A DNA stretch of 64,000 nucleotides, from the NCBI GenBank assembly GCA_945861885.1, contig CAMAVR010000013.1, positions 1 to 64,000 of the forward strand, written 5' to 3'. The notes beneath the pieces are model-generated. The model did not search any database. It was not told where the DNA came from and saw nothing but the letters and a program-made list of their open reading frames with translations. Positions within the stretch are counted from its first letter, which is position 1. Each line of letters begins with the position of its first letter. Shown one piece after another: positions 44,801 through 54,684 of the stretch. Origin of the DNA: Nannocystis exedens (GTDB lineage Bacteria; Myxococcota_A; Polyangia; Polyangiales; Polyangiaceae). The translations under genes and the position numbers were made by a program.

Positions 44801-45163
44801 TTATAAGTTCTCGACCGACTTCAACATTTCCTGCACGAACGACGTTCGCGGGCGAATCAGCGTCGTCCGCACTGGGCCCGGACGCACTCGTATCGTCGCG
44901 TCATTCGGACCAAACCCGCCCGCGCTTAGCGGGTCGTCCGAGAACTCATAGCCATAACCTTGCTCCTTGCCGCCCCCATGTTCCTTTGACTCCTTCACGA
45001 CGGCCGCCCCTTTTGCGCCGCGACTATCGGTTGTATCGCTCGTATCGCTCGCTGCTTCTGTGCTCTGCGCAGACGAGACGGCCGCCCACGAGACCAAAGT
45101 GAGCTGAAATATCGAGTACTTGAACGCCGTCTTGTATGCCGCCAGGTGATAAGGTCGCCGCAT
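44801..45163 (-). CDS. Small secreted protein with conserved C-terminus, gliding-locus type
   Basis: 120 residues with an N-terminal signal (LTLVSWAAVSSAQS). The middle is polar, Gly/Lys/Ser-rich, and the C-terminus is compact: YEFSDDPLSAGGFGPNDATI, then VRPGPVRTTLIRPRTSFVQE. The C-terminal pattern looks like a short conserved segment accompanying gltE-like genes in related bacteria (from memory, not checked). Lies 24 bases upstream of the GltG-like gene and 66 bases after the GltE-like stop. Function unknown; probably a periplasmic connector. Confidence 0.7.
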   Translation of the reverse strand: MRRPYHLAAYKTAFKYSIFQLTLVSWAAVSSAQSTEAASDTSDTTDSRGAKGAAVVKESKEHGGGKEQGYGYEFSDDPLSAGGFGPNDATIRVRPGPVRTTLIRPRTSFVQEMLKSVENL

Positions 45164-45229
45164 TGATTACCATCTCCGCGTAAAAATCCTAAGTTACAGT
45201 GTGATTGTACGCCGTGCCCCCGATGTACG

Positions 45230-46669
45230 TCAATTGCCGCCATTCGCTTTCGTCGGCGGCGCTGCTTTAGACGCCGCAGCTGGCGGCTCGCGCACGGGTG
45301 GGGTTTGCGCGGTATTCGAGTCGTCGCCCAGCTCTAAAAAGGCGATTGTGTCGACAATATGCTGCGAACGCTCGCGCGCCCGCTTCACCGCACCCGCATA
45401 GGCTTCCCGCCCCGCCGCTTTATCGGCAAAAAGCTCAAGCTTTGTCTTTGCGTCGCTAAGCGTCCCGATGACCTGCTTTTTATCGCCGCCCCCCTTCGCT
45501 TTATACTCCTGCACCAATATCCCCTCGTTGTAGTACGCATCGGGGCGCGATGGATCGAGCGCCTTGCACGTGGCGAGCTCCGCTTCGACAGCCTCAACCT
45601 GCTTGTCGTAATTGGTATCGTTGATTTGCCCTCGAAGCGCGAGCGCCAAACCGAGGTGCGCCTCGTAGTCTTTCGGACGGCGCTCGATCACTTTTTGGTA
45701 AGCGACCTGAGCGCGCTCAAACCCGCGAAACGACAAATTCACCGCCGCGTAGTTCATCTGCGCTTCGACGAATGTCGGGTCGATTTTCACGGCAACGGCA
45801 AACTCTGACACTGCGCCGTTCAGCTGACCAAGCTCGTTTTGAATCAGCCCGGCGGTGTTATGAATCGGCGCGTATTGCGCGTTCTTTCGAATCGCTTGCG
45901 AACAAACAAGCGCCGCGAGCTCGAGCTGCTGGACATTGGCACGCCGCTCCGAACCGCCCGACGACACAATCGCCGCCGACCGCTTTTTCGCCTGTCGATA
46001 ATAGTAGAGCGCGAGCTGATTGAACGCCGGCATGTACGAGTCGTCGATCGCGAGGGCGCGCTGAAGGTTCTTCTTTGCGCACTCCATGTCGTCGCGGCAG
46101 TCGCTCTCACTTTTAGCGCCATCGCGCATCATCTGAAACGCCGCCAGGTCGACCAGCGCCGGCACGTTTTGAAATTGCGCGTCGTGCACTGCCAGCTGTA
46201 GCGCCTCAATCGCCGCGTCGATGTTTCTATCTACGCGATACTGATATCGAGCGAGTTGAGCGCGCGCATAGTGGTGCTTCGGATTGGCGGCGAGCACGCT
46301 TTCAAACGCGCGCTTCGCTTTCGCGTCGTCGCCGCAGCGCTGAAGCACCACGCCGGCATTGAACGTAGCTTCGGCGAAGACCGACGGCGCTTCGGTAGCG
46401 ACTCTTCCGAACTCTTTCGCCATGCGTTCGCACGATGCCGCATCCCAATCGTTGGCTCGGTCGTGCGCGACAAATAGCACCAACGCCGCATCGAACTCCT
46501 CTTTGACCTTGGCCGACACCACAGGCTGCGCGATCGGCTCGGAAGCCGCGTTCGTGGCGGTGGCTGCAAGGTTTGGGTGCTGAGCCGCGCCGCATCCGGT
46601 AACGAGCGCGATCGCCGCGCATACCGCGACCCGCCGCACTGCTGACTGCTGTGTGACAATCGGATTCAC
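45230..46669 (-). CDS. TPR lipoprotein, GltE/AglT-like
   Basis: 479 residues, lipobox ALVTGC (Cys26). Several TPRs: AKRAFESVLAANPKHHYARAQLARYQYR, KKNLQRALAIDDSYMPAFNQLALYYYRQAKK, AVSEFAVAVKIDPTFVEAQMNYAAV. The tail is Pro/Ala-rich. The start ATG overlaps the GltD-like stop by 4 bases. In M. xanthus gltD and gltE are neighbours and encode a large periplasmic TPR protein and a TPR lipoprotein, the same pair as here. Predicted location is outer-membrane inner leaflet. Orthology is inferred from architecture and order. Confidence 0.8.
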   Translation of the reverse strand: MNPIVTQQSAVRRVAVCAAIALVTGCGAAQHPNLAATATNAASEPIAQPVVSAKVKEEFDAALVLFVAHDRANDWDAASCERMAKEFGRVATEAPSVFAEATFNAGVVLQRCGDDAKAKRAFESVLAANPKHHYARAQLARYQYRVDRNIDAAIEALQLAVHDAQFQNVPALVDLAAFQMMRDGAKSESDCRDDMECAKKNLQRALAIDDSYMPAFNQLALYYYRQAKKRSAAIVSSGGSERRANVQQLELAALVCSQAIRKNAQYAPIHNTAGLIQNELGQLNGAVSEFAVAVKIDPTFVEAQMNYAAVNLSFRGFERAQVAYQKVIERRPKDYEAHLGLALALRGQINDTNYDKQVEAVEAELATCKALDPSRPDAYYNEGILVQEYKAKGGGDKKQVIGTLSDAKTKLELFADKAAGREAYAGAVKRARERSQHIVDTIAFLELGDDSNTAQTPPVREPPAAASKAAPPTKANGGN

Positions 46670-49600
46670 TTCGCCTCCTCTCGAACGATGCTCTTGCGAG
46701 CCGATTTGCTTGCAGGGCCGGCCGGTTCAACGGGCGCGTGCACGAGAAGACCTCCAAGATTAATCGCCGGCGCTCTGTCGTTGAGCGGACTGTTCGCGAG
46801 ACTTGGCACCCCTCGCAGTTCATCGACCACGTGATATTCCGATTTGTAATTTCGCCCGAGCCACACTTCGCAACTTCTCGAAAATGCGTCGAAGTATTCG
46901 AACTTTACGGAATAGGCAAGGCACGTCACCAGCGCTGGCTTCGCACGCTGAACTTTGATCGGCTCTGATTTCGCATCGAGCGCGTCATAATAGACACCTC
47001 GCATCTCTGGATCTTTCTTCCAACCGTCAGGGATCGGCGCTCGCCTGAAGTCATCGACGAATTCGCCCCACATGAGCCCCACGCGCGACCCGGCCGCGAT
47101 AACCCATTTTGGCGGCGCTTCGGGCTGAAGATCGACCACTTTTTTGTACTCTGCCGCGACCTTTTCGATCGCCGGAGTTTTGGTTTCGAGCCAGGCGCGC
47201 ACTTTTACATTGATGTGCTTCAAAACTTCGTCGCGCTTTCCGTGGCCGCGGTATTCGGGGAAGCGCAATTTGTCGACATTTGCGGCCTTCATGTCGTCCG
47301 CCGCTTGAAATATCGCCTCGCCTACCGCGTTGAGCGCCTTGGCGACACGACGCCGCTTTTGCAATTCGTCTTCGTCGGGATAGCCGTCGACAATCCGCTT
47401 TACGCTTGCCTCCGGGTCGGCCCATAGCGCGCGAACTTTCGCGTACTTTTTTGTCGACTCGGTTGCATGCTTTAACTTCGCATTGGCTCGCGCCAGCGTT
47501 GCGTGCGCTTGCACTTGAATATCGAGCGGCGCCTTTTCAATCACTTTCAGCGCCCCTTGAAGCGCGCCGCGCGCCTTCTCCCAATCTTCGTTGTCGGCGT
47601 AGTGAACTCCAACGGCGAACGCGATCGCAGCCGCCTGCACCGGCTTCGCTACGCCATAAATTCGATTAAACTCTCGCCCGTCGGCGATCGCTTTTTCTTC
47701 GTCGCCTAAACCAAGACGCAGAAGCGCGGCGTCGCTCAACGCCACATCGGCTTTGTCGGCTTTTGGGTACGCTTTTGCGTATTTTTCAAACCAATCGGCC
47801 GCTTGATCGTAGACAGCGATTGCTTGGTAATTGCCGCCGATTTCGTATGTCGCTTTTTTCGCGAGCTCCGACGATTGCATCCGATTGAGCGGATTGAGCA
47901 GCACGACGCGCGCCGCGATCGCCTTCGCGATTAGACGCCCCGCTTGGTACGCTTTCGCCGCGTTGTAAACCACTTCATCGAGCCTGTCGCACTGCGGCGC
48001 CTGACCGGTCCGAATCGCCGATTCGCCGTACGTTCGCCAGACTTCAAAGTACGTATTGCCGGCCGTTTCGTAGAGCCGTGCAGCGCCTGGCCCGTGCTCG
48101 GCATCGGCGATTTCGGTGATTTTCTGCGCTTTTAGCCGCTGGATATCGCACTGAATTTTTGTCAGCGTAACGCACTGTTCGGCATTCTTGGCTCGCTTGT
48201 CTCCGCTGCAATAGAGCTCGAGCAGCCGCGGCACATCGCCCCCCATTTGATCGAAACAGGCTGGGCGCGGCGGACTCGAGTGCGCACCGAGAACGTTCAC
48301 GCTCTCGAGATACAGCTGGGCGGCGTAAATACCGACCTCTTTATCGGCATGTTCGAGCGCGATCTCACGAAATGCACTCGCCGCTTGATCCCAATGTTGC
48401 GCCTCGAAATAGGTGCGGGCGCGCGCGTACTTTACTTCGACTAACTTTTCGGCGCCGGCAACATCCTTCTTCTCGGGGTGCACGTAACAGACGTATCGGT
48501 TGAATGCGTTTAACATCCCCCGCTGGGTCGCCGTGAGCTCTTTTGGCTTGAGTCGCGCATCGCCGTCGTTCTTCGCCGACTTCTTTGCCTCGGCCCCCGG
48601 CATATTCCCGCTGCCGCGGCGATCTTCGCCTTTTGCGTGCGCCGCTTCGTATACATTTTGGTAACAGAGAACCGACGCGTATGCCGCTTCGGATGCCTCC
48701 GGGCCGCTTGGATTTTCGGCGACAACGGCATCAAACGCCGGGCCGCATTCGGCCCATTGCTGCTCGAAATAGAGCAAATCGGCCATGTTGTATTTGACCT
48801 TGTAAATCGTTGGCCAATCCTCGCGAACGAGACGCGGGAATTCGAACGTTGCGAACTCATCAACCGACCAGGTGTCGACCGCGTGCTTGTACAGATTCGC
48901 GGCGAGCGCCATCGCCTTTTTATCGCCGGTGCCGCGCTGCCCTTGCGAACCGACCGCTTCGAGGTGCCACGCCATCGCCGTCTCTGAAACGAGCTCGGCT
49001 GTCTTGTTCGCGCACTGATGCTTGATCGCGGCCGGGTGCTCTTCGCCGACAAACTCTTTGTACGCGCGAAGCTGATTTTCGAGCTCAGCTTTTACGGCCT
49101 CTTTGTTCCCCGACTTCATCGCCATCGTCGCTTCGGTGATTTTCGCGTGATACGCGCACACGCCGTCGCCACCGCGATCTCGCGCCGATAGATCTTTGTA
49201 GAGAATGATCGCCTCGGCGTAGTGCCCGGTATCGAGGTAATTCTGACCGAGATCGTTCATCATCGCGAACGTCTTCTCGGAAGAGCCTTTTTCGTCTGCG
49301 GCGATATTACGGAAAAAGCCGTATGCGCCGGCCGGGTCGCCGCGCAGTGCGTATACAGGAACGATGTCGCGTCGTGCGCTGTCGGCGAGCTTTGTCGCCC
49401 CCGTCAGCTGCGAAAATTTGGCGCCGAAGTCGATCGTTTTTTTGAACGCGTTGATCGCCTCGGCAAACTCGCCGCGATTCCATGCGACGTACGCGAGCTT
49501 GTACCATGCGTAGCCGTAAACTTTGCTCTCCGGCGGCGGGTAGCCGATCACTTTTCGGTACGCTTCGTCAGCCAGCGCCCACTTCGACGGGTCGCCCTGT

Positions 49601-50412
49601 GCATCGTTAAAAAATAGCTCGCCAAATGCCAAATAGGCGTTCGGTACGTATTTCGAATCGGGCTTTTTTTGGATCAGTTCGAAGTACGCTTTTCGTGCAT
49701 TTTGCGCTTCGTTTGCCTGCTCGTATTCGTATGCGAGATAGTACAAAACTTCGTCGAGCTGGGGGTATGTCGGGTACTCGTCTTTGATCAGCGTGTAGTA
49801 CTGTTCGGCCCGTTTTCGGGCGGCGATCATGATGCCGTTCGCTTGATTTGCAAGCGCCTGTTTCTCACCGGCCGCGCGGCTATCTGATTTCCGCAAATTG
49901 TCGCGTTCGATCTCGGCCTGCGTTTTGTCGCGAAATGCGGCACTCTCGAGCTCGACGTATGTTTCGGCAAGCCGACGTGCGATTGTTGCGCGATCGGTCG
50001 CGTTTGGTGGTGTCGCCCGAAAAAGCGATTCGATCTGCTGAATTTCGATCACAAGGAGCGCGCGTTGACGCGCGAGCATGCGGCTCTTTCGATCGTCGCG
50101 CTGACTCGCTGCCATTTGCTCTGTCGGTGCGCCTGGCAACATCGACGCGTCGCGCTTTTTGAGCGTGACCGGCGGCGGCACCGAATGAAAACTCATCGCC
50201 GGCGCTTTGCCAGTAGCCGCACCAAGCGATTGCCCCGCCACGCAAGAATTCAGCTCCTTTTCGGCGCTGGGCGAAATGCAAGCCGCGCTCATCGGATCGC
50301 TAGCGTCACGCGCAAAAGCCGACCCAGCCGCCGTAAGGAGCAGCGAGCTAATTGCGAACGAATAAGCAAACGGAGTCCGCGCCGTAAACGTGCCCGGCTT
50401 TTCAAGTTTCAT
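46666..50412 (-). CDS. Large secreted TPR protein, GltD/AgnA-like
   Basis: 1248 residues from ATG 50412 (GGGAGA ribosome-binding site overlapping the previous stop). A signal peptide ends near SAFARD. The remainder is helical TPR/TolA-binding-like repeats, e.g. AEQYYTLIKDEYPTYPQLDEVLYYLAYEYEQANEAQ, ADLLYFEQQWAECGPAFDAVVAENP, AADWFEKYAKAYPKADKADVALSDAALLRL. Several cysteines suggest disulfides in the periplasm. Size, signal and neighbours match the gliding/spore-coat protein GltD/NfsD. The frame continues upstream to 50496, but the signal peptide fixes the start. Confidence 0.82.
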   Translation of the reverse strand: MKLEKPGTFTARTPFAYSFAISSLLLTAAGSAFARDASDPMSAACISPSAEKELNSCVAGQSLGAATGKAPAMSFHSVPPPVTLKKRDASMLPGAPTEQMAASQRDDRKSRMLARQRALLVIEIQQIESLFRATPPNATDRATIARRLAETYVELESAAFRDKTQAEIERDNLRKSDSRAAGEKQALANQANGIMIAARKRAEQYYTLIKDEYPTYPQLDEVLYYLAYEYEQANEAQNARKAYFELIQKKPDSKYVPNAYLAFGELFFNDAQGDPSKWALADEAYRKVIGYPPPESKVYGYAWYKLAYVAWNRGEFAEAINAFKKTIDFGAKFSQLTGATKLADSARRDIVPVYALRGDPAGAYGFFRNIAADEKGSSEKTFAMMNDLGQNYLDTGHYAEAIILYKDLSARDRGGDGVCAYHAKITEATMAMKSGNKEAVKAELENQLRAYKEFVGEEHPAAIKHQCANKTAELVSETAMAWHLEAVGSQGQRGTGDKKAMALAANLYKHAVDTWSVDEFATFEFPRLVREDWPTIYKVKYNMADLLYFEQQWAECGPAFDAVVAENPSGPEASEAAYASVLCYQNVYEAAHAKGEDRRGSGNMPGAEAKKSAKNDGDARLKPKELTATQRGMLNAFNRYVCYVHPEKKDVAGAEKLVEVKYARARTYFEAQHWDQAASAFREIALEHADKEVGIYAAQLYLESVNVLGAHSSPPRPACFDQMGGDVPRLLELYCSGDKRAKNAEQCVTLTKIQCDIQRLKAQKITEIADAEHGPGAARLYETAGNTYFEVWRTYGESAIRTGQAPQCDRLDEVVYNAAKAYQAGRLIAKAIAARVVLLNPLNRMQSSELAKKATYEIGGNYQAIAVYDQAADWFEKYAKAYPKADKADVALSDAALLRLGLGDEEKAIADGREFNRIYGVAKPVQAAAIAFAVGVHYADNEDWEKARGALQGALKVIEKAPLDIQVQAHATLARANAKLKHATESTKKYAKVRALWADPEASVKRIVDGYPDEDELQKRRRVAKALNAVGEAIFQAADDMKAANVDKLRFPEYRGHGKRDEVLKHINVKVRAWLETKTPAIEKVAAEYKKVVDLQPEAPPKWVIAAGSRVGLMWGEFVDDFRRAPIPDGWKKDPEMRGVYYDALDAKSEPIKVQRAKPALVTCLAYSVKFEYFDAFSRSCEVWLGRNYKSEYHVVDELRGVPSLANSPLNDRAPAINLGGLLVHAPVEPAGPASKSARKSIVREEAK

Positions 50413-50417
50413 AAGCG

Positions 50418-52223
50418 CTATCTCCCGCACTTCGAAGTAATAGTTTGCCGATAGAATGCGAGCTCGTCGCGCCAATATTCGCCATCGAACGGCCATAGAA
50501 CGTGCTCTTTGTCGGGCCTCACGATGTTGGCCTTCGACTCGGCCGCCGTCACCTGCCCTCCCATGAGTGCCTGATCGAGCTGGTTGCGCCTTGCTGCCGT
50601 GATGTCGATAAGAATCTTTGCAGCATCACGCAAACGCTCGCCCAGGTCGTCGAGATTTCGCTGGTACCTTGACTGCACAAGCGCCGCAGACGCGCGAACG
50701 GCCACATTGCGAGCGAACTCGAGCGAGTCTTTAGCGTCAACGCCGACCATCGCTTGCTGAAAATTTGCCGGCGCGTTTGCAAGCCGTGCCGACTCAGCAT
50801 CGATCACGCGAACATACTCGAGCCCACGAAGAAGCTGCCGATCGGACAGGGCGAGCTCGACGACCGGCCGAACGCGCGGCGGTAAATTCGCCTTCCCATC
50901 GTGGACCGATTGAAGAAACGCGAAGAGCTTCGCCTCTTGATTCTCGGCGCGGTAGGGCGCCATGACGCTCGTTAATTCGTCGTAAAACGGCTGATATTTG
51001 GCTTGAAATTGCGCCACAATCGTCGTTGCGTCATCGTACTGGCAGTTCGAAAAATAGATGACGGCGCGTAATATTTGCGCTTCAGGAAAATACGCGTTCG
51101 GGAAGTATGGCGCTTCGAGCGTATGAATATTCCCCAGAGCGTGCGGGTAGTCGCCGGCCATAAAATAGGCCCAGCTCTCTTCGAAAAGCGCGTCGAGCCA
51201 ATATTCGCTCCCGACGCCGACCATGTTCCAATATTTAACCGCCGCGCTTAGACGCGCGGGGTCGATTGTCGGCGCATTATTTTGGTCGAGGCGAATCGAC
51301 GCGGAGTAGTAGGTGCGCGCCATCGACAGCGCTGCCAAGTCGTGCATGCGCGCGGAGCCGCCGTCGATCGAGCCTTCGTCTGCCGCCGTTAAAATGCGCT
51401 GAAATGCCTGCACTGCCGGCACGCTTTTTCTAAGCTGGACATATGAAATACCGATAAAAAACTGCGATTTTACGTAGTATTTGGACTTGGTGCCGACTTT
51501 GGCAAACGTTTGGAGTGCCGCTTCGTATTGGCGATTGCGATACTGATAGCGACCTAACAAATAGTTAAGCTGCCAATACAAATCGCGCTGCTCGGGGTTG
51601 TCGAACCGCGAAATCTGCGCCTCATCGTACTTGCCGATCTGCTCGACGATATCAGCCGGCTCTGGCAAATCGGTTGCCAACTTTGCGAGCCAAAGCAGTG
51701 TCTCGTTGAACTTCAGATGATTTGGATTTTCGGCGATGGCGCTAAAAATACTGTAGGCGGCTTGATAGAACTTTAGCTTGTAGAGTGTCTTGGCGAGGCC
51801 GAACTGCGCGACTTGACGATTCCCCTCGTCGTCGCCGCTTTCGCCTTTTGCGATGGCGTCGTATGCGATTGCCGCTTCCCACAATTTATCGGCGTCGTAG
51901 AGGCGCTTTGCATTTTCGGCCTGCTCACTCATCGCGCCCGCGGTTGGCGTCGGGCCATTCGCGTTTGGCCCGTTTGGCCCGTTTGGCGCTTTTGACCCTT
52001 TCGCCGAAGCGGCTTTTCGCACCGGTGATGGCGTCGGCTCATCGAGCTCGATATCGGTTGCGGCAGCTGCTCGAGACGGCTTTTTTTGCCCCTTCTTTTT
52101 TACTTGGGCCGCGGGCGCCGCTGTATTTAAACCGCTCTTTTTCTTGCTTTGCGCGTCGGCGGGGGGACCGATCACGGACAAGGCTGAAACAATGAGTACT
52201 GCGCGCGCCACCGATTTACGCAT
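50418..52223 (-). CDS. Secreted TPR protein, GltC-like
   Basis: 601 residues from ATG 52223; a signal peptide ends near PPADAQ. A Lys/Pro/Ala-rich stretch (25-110) leads to TPR-like repeats: AKTLYKLKFYQAAYSIFSAIAENPNH, LNYLLGRYQYRNRQYEAALQTFAKVG, KSQFFIGISYVQLRKSVPAVQAFQRI. The C-terminus is a helical region. It is the first gene of the leftward run; 5 bases separate its stop from the next start. By order and architecture it matches GltC/NfsC, a periplasmic TPR protein. Its promoter should lie in 52224-52393, shared divergently with a lipoprotein gene. Confidence 0.78.
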   Translation of the reverse strand: MRKSVARAVLIVSALSVIGPPADAQSKKKSGLNTAAPAAQVKKKGQKKPSRAAAATDIELDEPTPSPVRKAASAKGSKAPNGPNGPNANGPTPTAGAMSEQAENAKRLYDADKLWEAAIAYDAIAKGESGDDEGNRQVAQFGLAKTLYKLKFYQAAYSIFSAIAENPNHLKFNETLLWLAKLATDLPEPADIVEQIGKYDEAQISRFDNPEQRDLYWQLNYLLGRYQYRNRQYEAALQTFAKVGTKSKYYVKSQFFIGISYVQLRKSVPAVQAFQRILTAADEGSIDGGSARMHDLAALSMARTYYSASIRLDQNNAPTIDPARLSAAVKYWNMVGVGSEYWLDALFEESWAYFMAGDYPHALGNIHTLEAPYFPNAYFPEAQILRAVIYFSNCQYDDATTIVAQFQAKYQPFYDELTSVMAPYRAENQEAKLFAFLQSVHDGKANLPPRVRPVVELALSDRQLLRGLEYVRVIDAESARLANAPANFQQAMVGVDAKDSLEFARNVAVRASAALVQSRYQRNLDDLGERLRDAAKILIDITAARRNQLDQALMGGQVTAAESKANIVRPDKEHVLWPFDGEYWRDELAFYRQTITSKCGR

Positions 52224-52393
52224 CGACTCCGCTCCGTGCTTTTTTCGATAAATTCGCAAATATGCCGAATCGTGCGCGATGGTAGGGAACGCCGAGCGAC
52301 GAAGTCAAGGCGAAGCCCGCGATGACGTTGGAGTTTTACGCGGGCTGTTCTCTTCCACCTCGGGTAGAGCGCCGTTGCGATACCATTTGGTTG

Positions 52394-53281
52394 ATGAGGG
52401 GGTTCAAATTAGCCTGCGCCGCAGTAGCGATCGGAATTCTGTCCGGCTGCGAGCCAGGATCCGACACGACGTCGGACGCGTCGGCGAAGATGTTTGAAGC
52501 GACTCACGAGAGGCGCGCCCTGACGCCACCGCAAGACGCGGGACAGCCGACATCGATAAAAACTGACGGCGGAACCATTCACGAAGCGCCGGTCCGTTCG
52601 CTTTTTGATTTCGACGAAGAGAAGTTCGTCCCCGTCCGCAGATACATTCAAGAACGCCGCATGACACTCAATTACAAGGCCGAGTGCCTACCGATTGGAG
52701 CGCACAAAACGCTTTTTTTGAATGGGCTCAACAAGCGAGTCTGTCATCTTCGCGCGCATCCCGACTTCGCGTTGCTCATCGACTTAGTGCGCGATTCGGG
52801 AGCTGCTTCGCGAGAATTTCTGGCGCTAAGAGCAATTCGCGTACTGAACGCGGTCGATGTCGTTCCAACCGATGTGAGAACGATATGGGTTCCATGTACG
52901 AACACGCCATCGCTGCCATGCGAAGCGTTTCTTGAACCGTGGGTCGATGCATCTGCCTATCGCTGGTGGCGGGGTCTCCCGGGCGATTCACACTCGCTAC
53001 CGAATGCGCTCTCCGAACTTGCAACCGATCGCATCGCGATGAACCGCGCGTGCACCGGCCTTCACGCCTGGCACCGCATGACGGTTCATGGACACGAAAT
53101 AGTCGACCCGCAGGGGGCGGTCGGCATCCTCGGGCCAGACAGAGGTCGACTCATTATATTCGACCCAAACGGACTAAAGCGGGAACCGGTCCAGGGGACC
53201 GACTCGCACTACGCCAAACAAATTCAAACCGCCATCGATTCAAAATGCGGCATGTACGAAAACCCGCACACGCCGCGGTAG
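52394..53281 (+). CDS. Lipoprotein of unknown function
   Basis: 295 residues. ATG 52394 gives a signal with lipobox ILSGC (Cys19); an earlier frame start at 52322 would bury the signal and is rejected. The mature domain has about seven cysteines and DP/HxHE-like stretches (HAWHRMTVHGHEIVDPQGAVG) without a recognisable catalytic pattern. It is transcribed divergently from the GltC-like gene. No family recognised. Confidence 0.78.
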   Translation: MRGFKLACAAVAIGILSGCEPGSDTTSDASAKMFEATHERRALTPPQDAGQPTSIKTDGGTIHEAPVRSLFDFDEEKFVPVRRYIQERRMTLNYKAECLPIGAHKTLFLNGLNKRVCHLRAHPDFALLIDLVRDSGAASREFLALRAIRVLNAVDVVPTDVRTIWVPCTNTPSLPCEAFLEPWVDASAYRWWRGLPGDSHSLPNALSELATDRIAMNRACTGLHAWHRMTVHGHEIVDPQGAVGILGPDRGRLIIFDPNGLKREPVQGTDSHYAKQIQTAIDSKCGMYENPHTPR

Positions 53282-53412
53282 GGCCGATTCTCGAAAGCGG
53301 GCACGTTCATGCGGCCTTTATGTCGGCTAAGCACTGACGTGACAGCATGTATGTCCGCGGGGGCCGGGGCGGTGTGCGGCGTACGAAGCTCAATGAGATC
53401 TTCACACCCGCG

Positions 53413-53820
53413 CTATTTTTTGTGCGTGGTGATCGTCGGCGGACACATCGTCGATTGCGTTTTTTCGTCGCGAATGCGCTCGAACTCAAGCTGCAAGCTA
53501 AGCATCGCTTCGTCCGATAAGTCTTCAAGTGCAAGTAGCCTGTTTCGCGCGTGCGCGTTCGCGCGAATGAGCTCGTCGAGCTTGAGATGAATCGCGTGGC
53601 TATCGCGGTTCTAAGTATTTTGAATCAAAAATACCATCAAGAACGTGACGATCGTTGTCGTCGTGTTGATGACAAGCTGCCATGTGTCGGAGAAGCTAAA
53701 AAACGGCCCCGAAAGAAGCCAAACGACAATCAACATCAACGCGACAATAAACGAGTTGTGGTGACCGAGAACGGCAGCAGAGCGCTGCGAAAAACGACGA
53801 AAAAACTCGACCATCGACAC
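53413..53820 (-). pseudogene. Low-affinity iron permease family protein interrupted by one in-frame TAG
   Basis: The minus frame from 53820 reads a two-helix membrane protein ([38 protein letters not shown]), stops at TAG 53611-53613, and continues in the same frame as NRDSHAIHLKLDELIRANAH to TAG at 53413. In this family the expected sequence is IQNTQNRDS, so TAG replaces a Gln codon (CAG to TAG). Together 136 codons make a complete family member with no other damage. Either a fresh nonsense mutation, a sequencing error, or readthrough. The upstream part alone keeps both membrane helices. Confidence 0.85.
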
Positions 53821-53870
53821 TCCCCTATATGACGAATCCTACCGATCACCGGCACATTTTCCTAGCGTTT

Positions 53871-54626
53871 CTAGTCGATAGCGCCGATCACCGAAATCCC
53901 CCACTCGGCCCCTGCGAGCGGCGCAAACATAAAGCGGCGCGCTGCTGTTGTGTTGGTTCCGCTCCGCATTTGCCGCCCCATCGCGTCACCAATCGCATGC
54001 CCAAAGAGCGCACCTGCGACGATATCGGACCCCCAATGATGCTCGCCCACGAGCATGCCGGCGGCGATACTGGCGGCAACCGGATAGGCAACCCACGGAA
54101 GCCAGCGATTGTCCGGGAAATAGGCTGTAAGAGCGGCCGCGACCGATACGCTGACCGACGTGTGACCGGAGGGCCACGCGCCTATCCCTTGCCTCAGCTT
54201 GAAAGGCTCCCACTCGCGCGCGAATTCAGGATGTCCGAGCCTCGCTGAATCGTCGCGCGCGTATCCGTTCAGCGGGAATGGCCGCCCTGTCACCCATTTC
54301 AAAAGCACGGTTGCCCCCATCGTCACAGCAAGCGCTTGCGCCGCGACTACGCCAGCCTGGGCCAATTCTGGTTGCCCAGCGAACGCCCCGGTCGCGTAGA
54401 GCGCCCCCGCCGTCAACGGCGGCAAAATAAAACCGGTCACAACCATCACCGCGCCATAACCGGGCGCCATCGCGTGGCGCTGAACCGCCCCTTCGATTGC
54501 ACCGTCGGCGCCGGAATAGCTCATCACCCCAGTTGCAACGAACGCGGCGCTGATCTCGAGCATCGGTCGCAGCTCTACGATCGCCGCAACGTTGGGACCA
54601 AAGTTGTCGACTGGAGTCGGTATCAT
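53871..54626 (-). CDS. PAP2-superfamily membrane phosphatase
   Basis: 251 residues with about five membrane segments. The three PAP2 motifs are present: KWVTGRPFP, WPSGHTS, and GEHHWGSDIVAG with His and Asp. Members dephosphorylate lipid phosphates such as undecaprenyl pyrophosphate or phosphatidic acid on the periplasmic side. Substrate not assignable. The start is divergent from a secreted-protein gene about 60 bases away. Confidence 0.9.
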   Translation of the reverse strand: MIPTPVDNFGPNVAAIVELRPMLEISAAFVATGVMSYSGADGAIEGAVQRHAMAPGYGAVMVVTGFILPPLTAGALYATGAFAGQPELAQAGVVAAQALAVTMGATVLLKWVTGRPFPLNGYARDDSARLGHPEFAREWEPFKLRQGIGAWPSGHTSVSVSVAAALTAYFPDNRWLPWVAYPVAASIAAGMLVGEHHWGSDIVAGALFGHAIGDAMGRQMRSGTNTTAARRFMFAPLAGAEWGISVIGAID

Positions 54627-54684
54627 TCCGGCGAGCTTACAGTTCGCATTGACGACCAGGCCCCCAAATTAGTACCCGCGCTGG

